NCBI GenBank assembly: GCA_029824495.1
Contig: JALGXY010000081.1
Span: 1 to 5,748 of the forward strand
Source: Fimbriimonadia bacterium
GTDB lineage: Bacteria > Armatimonadota > Fimbriimonadia > Fimbriimonadales > Fimbriimonadaceae
Direction: 5' to 3'
DNA length: 5,748 nt
Positions 1 through 5,458 of this stretch are shown piece after piece (within the stretch, counting starts at the first letter, position 1; each line of letters opens with the position of its first letter). Made by a program: the position numbers and the translations under genes. The notes below the pieces were generated by a model. The model did no database searches, was not told the DNA's origin, and saw only the letters and a list, made by a program, of their open reading frames with translations.

Positions 1-376
1 ACTGAACGTTGTACGCGCTGGCGTCTTTGAGCGTGAAGCCCATCTCCATCGCGGCTTTTTGGATTTTGAGAGTCAGCAGTGCTGCGTCCTTCAACTGGCT
101 GAAACACCACTCGTAGGGATAGGAGACAAACGGCACCCGTTCAGGCTTCAGCACCGCAATGATCTCTGGCTGTTCCAGCAGAGGGTGGGTCTGGGCTTCC
201 TCGTGGCTGACAAGCAGTCCTTCAGAGATCAGCTTCTCGAAGAGTCCTGCATCGCGGGCGGCGATGTACTCCTCTTCATAAAACGTAGTGACTGTTCTGT
301 AGAGTGTTCCTTGATCAGAAAACACCGTTCCGCTGGGGTCTCGGAACGAGCCGGGCACATGGCCTTCAGGCTTCAT
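1..376 (-). CDS. Class I SAM-dependent methyltransferase family protein (NoeA-like), N-terminal part
   Basis: Partial gene; 125 residues are visible and the rest lies beyond the left edge. The translation begins MKPEGHVPGSFRDPSG and contains VPFVSYPYEW (81-90), SQLKDAALLTLKIQ (93-106) and LKDASAYNVQ (116-125). From recall of the family, this N-terminal block (GSFRDPSG, then P-F-x-SYPYEWSFSQLKDAAL, then LKDASAYNxQ) marks a bacterial group annotated as class I SAM-dependent methyltransferase or nodulation NoeA-like protein. The SAM-binding fold lies further on and cannot be seen here. The ATG at 376 is chosen because the family motif starts soon after it. The start lies inside the end of the upstream small membrane-protein gene (11-nt overlap), so translational coupling is likely; no strong Shine-Dalgarno is visible. 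The substrate is unknown. Confidence 0.8.
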   Translation of the reverse strand, partial: MKPEGHVPGSFRDPSGTVFSDQGTLYRTVTTFYEEEYIAARDAGLFEKLISEGLLVSHEEAQTHPLLEQPEIIAVLKPERVPFVSYPYEWCFSQLKDAALLTLKIQKAAMEMGFTLKDASAYNVQ

Positions 377-554
377 CACTTTCAGGCGCTTTGCTCGAAT
401 CGCTCGACTTAGAGAATCGCTTTTTGATCGATCCCCAGTAGATTTTGACGGTTGTCCCAACACCGAGGACAATCGCGATTGCAGCCTGAACAATCAGACT
501 GCCTGTCCCGCCATCGATGTACGCGATTAGCGCTTTGACCTCCATGCAATCCAT
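366..554 (-). CDS. Small single-TM protein of the YIDPGTGS type, next to the methyltransferase
   Basis: A 62-residue protein. Residues 8-17 read AYIDGGTGSL, followed by a hydrophobic stretch (about 18-36, IVQAAIAIVLGVGTTVKIY), then W39 and a basic-to-acidic hydrophilic tail (KKRFSKSSDSSKAPESDEA). This matches a widespread family of tiny membrane proteins with a YIDPGTGS box before one TM helix and a W-x-x-(I/L)-K after it. As I recall, members often sit beside surface-polysaccharide or methyltransferase genes. Here the Pro of the box is Gly. The biochemical role is unknown. Its 3' end overlaps the methyltransferase start by 11 nt, so the two are probably co-expressed. The start could be ATG 554 or ATG 545; neither has a convincing ribosome site, and 545 gives a 59-residue product closer to the usual length. 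Confidence 0.72.
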   Translation of the reverse strand: MDCMEVKALIAYIDGGTGSLIVQAAIAIVLGVGTTVKIYWGSIKKRFSKSSDSSKAPESDEA

Positions 555-576
555 TCAATAAAAACCCTGCGAATGC

Positions 577-711
577 TCAGGCTGCAGCTTCAGCCATAAC
601 CACCGCTTTGGTTATTTTAGACCATATGGGCGAAGAGGCTGATCGACGCCCGGATGCATCCACGTCTGCAGCGCGCTGAATCGCCCGCTGTTCAAACGGT
701 GATATGATCAA
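577..711 (-). CDS. Possible small ORF upstream of the YIDPGTGS-type gene (tentative)
   Basis: A 44-codon frame opens from a TTG at 711 and ends with TGA at 579-577, 22 nt before the ATG of the next minus-strand gene. The translation includes SPFEQRAIQRAADVDASGRR, then SASSPIWSKITKAVVMAEAA. The composition is protein-like (charged helix, few rare residues) and the frame covers almost all of the otherwise empty 555-714 gap. Against it: there is no ATG start except a late one, no ribosome site, and its 5' end overlaps the probable promoter of the divergent GNAT gene. It could be a real small protein, the relic of a larger gene, or chance. I recognise no family. Confidence 0.27.
   Translation of the reverse strand: MIISPFEQRAIQRAADVDASGRRSASSPIWSKITKAVVMAEAAA
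596..615. promoter_or_regulatory. Perfect 7-bp inverted repeat in the divergent intergenic region
   Basis: ATAACCA (596-602) and TGGTTAT (609-615) are exact reverse complements around a 6-nt spacer, followed by more T on the plus strand. It lies between a leftward operon (start 554) and a rightward gene (start 715), so it ends no annotated gene. It could be an operator or a small hairpin, but it also falls inside the tentative ORF 577-711. This is weak evidence. Confidence 0.22.
703..708 (+). promoter_or_regulatory. Likely -10 box (TATGAT) of a leaderless gene
   Basis: TATGAT matches the TANNNT -10 consensus and is followed by 6 nt and the ATG at 715. With normal spacing, transcription would start at or beside the A of the ATG, giving a leaderless mRNA. 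This fits the absence of any Shine-Dalgarno before this gene. No good -35 hexamer is seen at about 680-685. The gene at 4271 has the same arrangement. Confidence 0.42.
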
Positions 712-714
712 TCG

Positions 715-1677
715 ATGGACTTTGAAGTGCGCAGTTTTCGTGCCACAGACCCAGACGAAGTCTTGAGATCCGTACAGCTTCTGCAGAGCTCATTGCCGGG
801 CGAACAGATCGATCAGATTCAGTTTGCACAGCGAGTTCTCAACGATCCAAATCTCTCTCCTGGCGGAACATTGGTGGCCGAATCGAACGGCGCAATCATC
901 GGCTTCATCCACGCCGTCCACCGAACCACACCGATCGACGCAGGATTTCTCACTGATCCAGACATCGGCTACATCTCCCTGCTCGCCGTTGACGAAAGCC
1001 GCAGAAGGCAGGGGATCGCCAGCCGACTCTTAGATCAGGCCTGCAGTTGGCTGAAATCTGTTGAAGCAAAGAAGATCATTGTTGGCCCCTACTCGCCGGG
1101 ATACTTCGCGCCCGGCGTGGACAAGAGCTATCTCCCTGCCCAGGCCTTTTTCGCAGCAAATCAGTTTGCGAGTTCAGGAGAGCCGCTCGCCATGAAAGTG
1201 GAGGCGCCCGAATTCCTTGTTCCCGATTGGCTGGATCAGATCGACTTCGATGGTCAGTCGATAGAAATCGCTCCTTGGAGGCCAGAGCTCACCACTGCAC
1301 TCCTCGAGTTTGCTCGGGTTCAGTTCGCGCCAGACTGGGCGAGATTTGTCCGCGATGCCGTCGATGATATCGCCGGAGGAGGAGACCCGAACCGCCTGAT
1401 TGTCGCGTGGGATTCTGCAGCAAATGAGATCGCTGGCTTCTCCCACTACAACGGCGAGCGCTTTGGCCCGATCGGCGTTGATCCACGGTATCGGGGTCGG
1501 TCGATCGGCCAGCAGTTGTGCAGAATGACCCTGGAAGCTCAGTGGTCAGCCGGCCAGCAGCGAGCCTGGTTTTTGTGGTCAAATCAGGCGACTGCAGACA
1601 GGCTGTACAACGGCTTCGGCTTCAAAGTATGGAGAGAATTTGTGACATACACCAAGGAGATTTCCGATGCCGGCTGA
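715..1677 (+). CDS. Tandem-GNAT N-acetyltransferase
   Basis: A 320-residue protein with two GNAT acetyltransferase domains. The N-terminal domain (about 3-165) has acetyl-CoA motif A at 87-106, with the pyrophosphate loop R97-R-Q-G-I-A102, and a PGVD segment at 133-136 before a predicted helix (AQAFFAANQF). The C-terminal domain (about 182-315) has its motif A at 250-269 (GPIGVDPRYRGRSIGQQL). In this loop the usual Gly at the fourth position is Ser263, so it may bind CoA less well. LYNGFGF (297-303) is the typical end-of-domain motif B. It probably acetylates a primary amine in the cytoplasm; the substrate is not shown. The length and two-domain layout resemble mycothiol synthase MshD, and the next gene is a PIG-L deacetylase, but general amino-sugar chemistry is equally possible. 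The start is supported by the TATGAT box 6 nt upstream. The stop overlaps the PIG-L start by 11 nt. Confidence 0.88.
   Translation: MDFEVRSFRATDPDEVLRSVQLLQSSLPGEQIDQIQFAQRVLNDPNLSPGGTLVAESNGAIIGFIHAVHRTTPIDAGFLTDPDIGYISLLAVDESRRRQGIASRLLDQACSWLKSVEAKKIIVGPYSPGYFAPGVDKSYLPAQAFFAANQFASSGEPLAMKVEAPEFLVPDWLDQIDFDGQSIEIAPWRPELTTALLEFARVQFAPDWARFVRDAVDDIAGGGDPNRLIVAWDSAANEIAGFSHYNGERFGPIGVDPRYRGRSIGQQLCRMTLEAQWSAGQQRAWFLWSNQATADRLYNGFGFKVWREFVTYTKEISDAG
1654..1659 (+). promoter_or_regulatory. Strong Shine-Dalgarno for the PIG-L gene
   Basis: AAGGAG sits 7 nt before the ATG at 1667, inside the last codons of the GNAT gene. It fixes the PIG-L start and supports co-translation. It is the clearest ribosome site in the window. 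Confidence 0.8.
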
Positions 1678-2365
1678 TCTGATTACGGTGGGCGCGCATA
1701 TGGCAGATGAAGTTGCCTGGGGCATGGCGCTCGCCGCCCACAAGCGTCAAGGCGCATCGATCGGAATGGTGCACCTGACGCCAGGCGAAAAAGGGCACCC
1801 GACGATGGAGCCGGACCAGTACGCGCGACAGAAGCACGAAGAGGCTCAGGCATGCGCCGAAGTTCTCGGGGCCGAAATCTGGACGCTCGACTACAAAGAT
1901 GGCGAACTTCCCTGTTCAGACAAGGTGAAATTCGAACTCGCCACGATTCTTCGCAACGCCGAGCCGAAATCACTGATCACCCACTGGCACGGAAGCATGC
2001 ACAAGGATCATACAAACACCTCGAAGCTGTTTCCTGACGCCAATTTCTATTCGGCCCTGAAGGGCTTCAAGCTGGAAGGACAGCACCACTGGGTGCGAGG
2101 CGTCTTCTGCGGCGAGAACTGGGAAGACCTCGACGGCTATGTGCCAGAGATCTGGCTGGAAGTGACGCAGGAAGATCTCGATCTTTGGGAGAAGGCGATG
2201 CGCTGCTACGCCCTATTCCGAGGAGAGTGGGATACTTTTCCTTATCTCGACTACTACAGATCTCTAGCCAGAACCCGCGGGTGCGAGATAGGGTGTGAAT
2301 ACGCAGTCACACTCTGCCATCCTCCTGGCCAGAAGAAGCAGAAGCGAACATCTCTGTTCTCTTGA
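1667..2365 (+). CDS. PIG-L/LmbE-family deacetylase with an altered catalytic motif
   Basis: A 232-residue cytoplasmic protein of the PIG-L (LmbE) family, zinc enzymes that remove N-acetyl from amino sugars (GlcNAc-PI, GlcNAc-inositol in MshB, GlcNAc-malate in BshB). The first metal motif, usually AHPDDE, reads AHMADE (10-15); H11 and D14 match the zinc ligands, and H112-K-D-H115 supplies the third. The position of the general-base Asp (D15 in MshB) is Ala13. Other marks are HLTPGEKGHPT (36-46), LDYKDGEL (74-81) and RCYALFRGE (179-187), which I recall from a PIG-L subgroup paired with GNAT genes in Chloroflexota and Armatimonadota. The length is normal. It overlaps the GNAT gene by 11 nt and has its own strong Shine-Dalgarno. 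The substrate is unknown; the altered motif leaves activity uncertain, although the metal site looks intact. Confidence 0.88.
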   Translation: MPADLITVGAHMADEVAWGMALAAHKRQGASIGMVHLTPGEKGHPTMEPDQYARQKHEEAQACAEVLGAEIWTLDYKDGELPCSDKVKFELATILRNAEPKSLITHWHGSMHKDHTNTSKLFPDANFYSALKGFKLEGQHHWVRGVFCGENWEDLDGYVPEIWLEVTQEDLDLWEKAMRCYALFRGEWDTFPYLDYYRSLARTRGCEIGCEYAVTLCHPPGQKKQKRTSLFS

Positions 2366-2393
2366 GACACCGCCTGAGTAGACTCGACTCACT

Positions 2394-4223
2394 ATGTCGA
2401 TTCGAGTGCAAGCTCCTCTATTCTGTGCGGCCCTCCCATTGGCGATCGTCGCAGCTCTGTCTGACCCGGTCGCTCAATTCGCCTTCGACGGCGACTTGGC
2501 CAGCTCAGTTGGCAACGCCTCAATCGCGCCAAAAGGCCAGCAGAGATTCATACGTGGATTGGAAGGGATGGCGCTGGAGTTCACACCAGGCAGGTCAGAC
2601 TTTCATGCGCTCGTCACCGGTCTTCCTGAGATGACCTCAAGCGACGACTTCACTGTTCTCTTTTGGGTCCGATCTTCTGCCGATTCCGCCAACAAGATGG
2701 TGGTTGTTTCCCAGAAGGTGCTGCCCGACAACAGCCTCGAATCACAGAAGAACGAGGGCTGGGCGTTCAGCTCGATGCACGGCACATGGGCATGGAATGT
2801 TGGATCCGGAAACCGGCGTCTCAACTACCAGCGCGAAAACGGATATCGCATGCCGATCAATGACGGCCGCTGGCACCAGGTGGCGATGTCGTATGACAGC
2901 AGCACTTCCCTCTTCCGGCTCTACTTTGATGGTGCCAACTGGGCGACCTACAATATCGAGGATTCGGGCGGCTTCAGCTTCGACGGAACAGCCCCATTTA
3001 TGTTAGGCCAGCCTGATTCGGCCCGCACGTCAAACATCGATGCCGAGCTGATCCGCAATGGCCGTGAAGACCTTCAGAAATTTGTCGACCTCTATCACAG
3101 CTTCGGCCTGCCAAAGCTGAAGCCAGAGGAGTTCATTCCGCTGGTCGTCGACCCAGGGCGAATCACCAAACAGAATGCGGAATCAGCAGGCATCAGCCTG
3201 TCCGATGAGCAGGTCGACAGCATCGAGTCCCTCGCCTCCGGCTTGATGCGCAACCCATACACAATCCACCAGTCGATCGACTACATGGAGGTCGCGCTGC
3301 TGCCTAAGGTCTATCGGCTCGAAGAGGGTGAGATCAAGATCAACTACTCTGCAGCGGAAGAGCTCATCTCCAACAACCAACTCTCAGATTCAGACTTCGA
3401 TCTCGACAACCTGACGATCTGGGATCGAACAGTCTCGACACGAGAAATCAGCAGGGATTATACGCGGCGATTTCCCAGCCGGGAGACGGGATACGATGCG
3501 ATTCCGAGAGTTGTAGCAGGAGCCTTCAACATCTACCACGGCGGAATTCACCATTCTATTGAACAGCACGGATGGGATTCACGCGATATCACGGCACAAG
3601 TGATCGCCAAGCATGGCGTTGATCTTGTGATGATGCAGGAGACGTACTCTGCTGGCGACTACATCTCGGCCGAACTAGGCTATTACTTTGCAACGACAGT
3701 CGATTGGGACAACCTCAATCAGGGCGCAAACATCTCGGTCCTCAGCCGCTACCCGATCGAGGAGATCACCGTGCCGCCAAACAGTGCGTTCATGAACGTC
3801 AGCGCTCTGGTCAGACTCAGTTCGAAGCAGCGCATCTATGTGATGTCGAACTGGTACGGCATGCGTAACTTCCCAGATGTCTTTGAGTTTCACAAGGACC
3901 GGTTCGGTCAGAGCGACTCGATCCCCGTGTTGTTTGGAGGGGACTTCAACGCTGTCCCACCGACCGATGGCGGCTCAAGCCAGGCCTATGACATGCTGAC
4001 GGCGGCAGGATTCATCGATGCCTTTCGCGAGCTTCACCCGGACCCCGAGGCCAGCCCCGGTTATTCTCATCGCAGTGGCCGGCGCATCGATCAGCTCTAC
4101 TACAAAGGCTCCGCGCTGAAAAACACCTCGACAGAAGTGATCTCTACCTGGCCCTCCCTTTTCCCATCAGATCACTACCTGATCAGATCGGAGTTTGAGC
4201 TCGATTACCGGACGGAGCGCTGA
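2394..4223 (+). CDS. Secreted LamG plus endonuclease/exonuclease/phosphatase (EEP) family protein
   Basis: A 609-residue protein. Residues 1-23 look like a Sec signal peptide (Arg4, hydrophobic 7-22, possible cleavage after ALS23). A LamG/concanavalin-A-like domain follows from about 28, with DDFTVLFWV (84-92) and GRWHQVAMSYD (158-168). Its last strand, DFDLDNLTIWDRTVSTREI (334-352), comes only after a mostly helical segment of about 125 residues (209-333), an apparent insertion. The EEP domain (372-604, DNase I/sphingomyelinase/inositol-phosphatase superfamily) keeps N379, QE (E416), GGDFN (D517, N519), RRID (D566) and SDH (D593, H594). The usual (N/T)HL motif reads SNWYG (485-489). It is likely an exported metal-dependent phosphodiesterase or nuclease whose LamG part may bind a polymer; the substrate is unknown. 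It starts 28 nt after the PIG-L stop without a Shine-Dalgarno. A TAGACT at 2379-2384 may be its own -10 box. Confidence 0.87.
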   Translation: MSIRVQAPLFCAALPLAIVAALSDPVAQFAFDGDLASSVGNASIAPKGQQRFIRGLEGMALEFTPGRSDFHALVTGLPEMTSSDDFTVLFWVRSSADSANKMVVVSQKVLPDNSLESQKNEGWAFSSMHGTWAWNVGSGNRRLNYQRENGYRMPINDGRWHQVAMSYDSSTSLFRLYFDGANWATYNIEDSGGFSFDGTAPFMLGQPDSARTSNIDAELIRNGREDLQKFVDLYHSFGLPKLKPEEFIPLVVDPGRITKQNAESAGISLSDEQVDSIESLASGLMRNPYTIHQSIDYMEVALLPKVYRLEEGEIKINYSAAEELISNNQLSDSDFDLDNLTIWDRTVSTREISRDYTRRFPSRETGYDAIPRVVAGAFNIYHGGIHHSIEQHGWDSRDITAQVIAKHGVDLVMMQETYSAGDYISAELGYYFATTVDWDNLNQGANISVLSRYPIEEITVPPNSAFMNVSALVRLSSKQRIYVMSNWYGMRNFPDVFEFHKDRFGQSDSIPVLFGGDFNAVPPTDGGSSQAYDMLTAAGFIDAFRELHPDPEASPGYSHRSGRRIDQLYYKGSALKNTSTEVISTWPSLFPSDHYLIRSEFELDYRTER

Positions 4224-4258
4224 CTTGATCTGCAGCCATTGGGGCCTCCGAGTCGAAG

Positions 4259-4264
4259 TAGATT
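4259..4264 (+). promoter_or_regulatory. Likely -10 box (TAGATT) of a second leaderless gene
   Basis: TAGATT fits TANNNT and ends exactly 6 nt before the ATG at 4271, the same spacing as the TATGAT at 703-708. No Shine-Dalgarno precedes the gene and no clear -35 is seen. The box lies in the 47-nt gap after the EEP gene, which holds no terminator-like hairpin with a T run. Confidence 0.38.
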
Positions 4265-4270
4265 AGAAGC

Positions 4271-4830
4271 ATGAGCAGTCAGCACCGCCTTTCCGACACT
4301 GAACTCGCTGAGGTCGTGCAGAGAGCCGTCGAGATTCAGGAGCTGCAGACACGACTTGATCCGATCGAGAATGACCTTGACGACTATGTCAAGGCTGCCG
4401 AAGAGATGGCCGCGAGCTTGAAGCAGGCGAGCTCGTCTTCGCGAAATCGGCGGACGAGCGGTTCTATGTTAGTCGCGTCTCCCATTTCGACGAGGCGACC
4501 GTGGCTGTTGAGTTCTTGAACGGCGGCGAGTCACGCCTCCCTCGGCACCAGCTGCGTGACCTCTCGATGACGCCGGGAACACATCTTGAGTTCGATTCGA
4601 CTCTGAACATGATGTTCGTCTACGGTCGCGTCCTGCAGTTCGACCGGAACGCCCTGACCGTAACGTTTGACTACTGGGGCATGAAAGAGACTGTCCCGCT
4701 TTCCAAGGTGAGGATGCGCCGCGAAAAGAAAACCGGCAGGTTTAACTTTGAGTGGTGGATGTATCTCGCCTGTGGAATGGTTGGGGGCGGTTTGCTCAGC
4801 TGGCTCGCCACCTGGCTGATCATGCGTTGA
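4271..4830 (+). CDS. Tandem Tudor-like (SH3-barrel) membrane protein, interrupted by an apparent -1 frameshift
   Basis: Two overlapping frames read as one gene. The 5' frame from ATG 4271 gives 46 sensible residues (SDTELAEVVQRAVEIQEL, then YVKAAEEM), after which it turns into Ser/Arg-rich nonsense ending at 4519. The frame one base back is open from 4381 to 4830 and continues sensibly from 4408 with GRELEAGELVFAKSADERFY. Restoring one G after the ATG at 4406-4408 would give an intact 186-residue protein. Its parts are a helical N-terminus recalling short helical regulatory domains (8-46), two similar beta-barrel repeats (about 50-98 and 103-150), each ending in a LPxxQLR- or VPLSKVR-like strand as in Tudor/agenet domains, a basic linker, and a C-terminal TM helix (WWMYLACGMVGGGLLSWLATWLIMR less its first residues, about 162-185). 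Function is unknown. Cause: mutation, sequencing error, or less likely programmed frameshifting, since no classic slippery heptamer is seen. A lone downstream ORF could start at GTG 4501. Confidence 0.7.
4406..4411 (+). other. Inferred frameshift point
   Basis: The sequence reads ATGGCC. The upstream frame gives Met-Ala followed by low-complexity residues; reading GGC from 4408 gives Gly-Arg-Glu-Leu and the well-formed downstream domains. Loss of one G from a GGG run explains the change. The downstream frame has stops at 4357, 4372 and 4378, so the switch must lie after 4380 and before 4519. Confidence 0.6.
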
Positions 4831-4842
4831 TGTGTGGGCTGA

Positions 4843-5253
4843 TCAATTCTTAAAGCCGCCGTTCTCCCAGTAGAAATCGTGATCGGGATTGCTGCATCTG
4901 ACTCGAAAACCGTCCTTCCCTTTCGGGCCTTTCCAGTCAGCGGTGTAGAGCGTGCCACGGCCAGGACACTTGGGAACCGACTGAAGGTCTGCAAGCTCGT
5001 TGCCGATGCCGACCACAGATTCGTTCACCGTGCCGTACCAGTAGGTTCCGTCTTCGCTCCGCACCCGGTTGGCCTGAATCGCATTGGCGATCGACCGCAT
5101 GTTGCCTTTGCACGCAGAAACTTCGGCTTCAACGGCCGAGCGTAGATAGAGCGGCAGGGCGATCGCTGTCAGCGTCGCCAGGATCAATATCACAACCAAG
5201 AGCTCGACCAGGGTGAACCCGCTATTCAGCCGTTTTTGAGGCACTAAAACCAT
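4843..5253 (-). CDS. Type IV pilin-like (prepilin N-methylation motif) protein
   Basis: A 136-residue protein with a class III leader: 12 residues (MVLVPQKRLNSG), then F13-T-L-V-E17, the prepilin peptidase site with Glu at mature position 5, and a hydrophobic helix to about residue 36. The C-terminal domain carries KCPGRGTLYTADWKG (95-109) and VRCSNPDHDFYW (118-129), so C96 and C120 could form a disulfide. I recall this Cys-Pro-x-G-x-x-Y and Cys-x-x-x-x-H/D pattern from small pilins and pseudopilins of Armatimonadota, usually present in many copies per genome. It is probably a minor pilin or pseudopilin of a type IV pilus or type II secretion system; no assembly genes are in view. The start is fixed by the leader length; no good Shine-Dalgarno precedes it. 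It ends 12 nt from the convergent gene at 4830, with no clear terminator between. Confidence 0.93.
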   Translation of the reverse strand: MVLVPQKRLNSGFTLVELLVVILILATLTAIALPLYLRSAVEAEVSACKGNMRSIANAIQANRVRSEDGTYWYGTVNESVVGIGNELADLQSVPKCPGRGTLYTADWKGPKGKDGFRVRCSNPDHDFYWENGGFKN

Positions 5254-5299
5254 CTATTCATAACCCGATACTCTCTCAGTTTATCACGCTGAGTTTCAC

Positions 5300-5458
5300 C
5301 TACAGGAGATTCTCAATCAGTTCGGCAATTTTGCTGGCATGCGCCTGACTGCCCTCAATGGCTAGAAACTCAAGGAGAGAATCCAGCTAACCCTGCCGCC
5401 GTATCCTTTCCCGTCCACCGTCAAGATTAGCCACCAGCTCTTCATTGCAAGCCAACTC
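5300..5458 (-). pseudogene. Relic of a gene 3' end, with an internal stop (possibly glycosyltransferase-like)
   Basis: One minus-strand frame gives 23 protein-like codons (ELACNEELVANLDGGRERIR then RQG), a TAG at 5389-5387, then 28 more (LDSLLEFLAIEGSQAHASKI then AELIENLL) and a final TAG at 5302-5300. The two parts read as one amphipathic helical C-terminus; a single C-to-T change would turn CAG (Gln) into the internal TAG. The closing pattern, EG-x(4)-A-x-x-IAELIE-x-LL, resembles the last helices of GT1/GT28-type glycosyltransferases, but that is a loose recollection. No start codon with a ribosome site is present and the frame closes upstream inside the barrel-protein gene. The 5' part has therefore been lost, perhaps by a deletion at the end of that gene. 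Chance coding is the main alternative. Confidence 0.45.

Noticed and set aside
59..412. A 117-codon plus-strand frame at the left end.
   Set aside because: It is antisense to the methyltransferase-family gene, whose minus-strand translation carries clear family motifs.
624..660. The small-ORF segment IWSKITKAVVMA looks a little like the YebC/PmpR N-terminus (WSK-x-x-KAI).
   Set aside because: The resemblance is about ten residues, the preceding residues do not fit the YebC lysine-rich start, and the frame stops soon after.
1174..1582. Long minus-strand open frames opposite the GNAT gene.
   Set aside because: They lie wholly inside a well-supported gene, and their translations are Arg/Ser-rich with no recognisable domain.
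4381..4519. Programmed -1 frameshifting as the preferred explanation for the split Tudor-like gene.
   Set aside because: No X-XXY-YYZ slippery heptamer or obvious downstream pseudoknot is seen; a lost G in a short G run is simpler, though expression data could reopen the question.
4813..4846. Repeated TGATCA sites near the convergent ends of the Tudor-like and pilin genes, as a possible terminator or repeat.
   Set aside because: They are common 6-bp palindromes in DNA rich in GATC; no hairpin with adjacent T run is formed.
4879..5145. An 88-codon plus-strand frame opposite the pilin.
   Set aside because: The pilin on the other strand has an unmistakable leader and C-terminal motif; this frame shows no domain.
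5275..5293. Short inverted repeat (CTCAG, 9-nt loop, CTGAG) upstream of the pilin gene.
   Set aside because: A 5-bp stem with a long loop is expected by chance and it has no T run or promoter box at a useful spacing.
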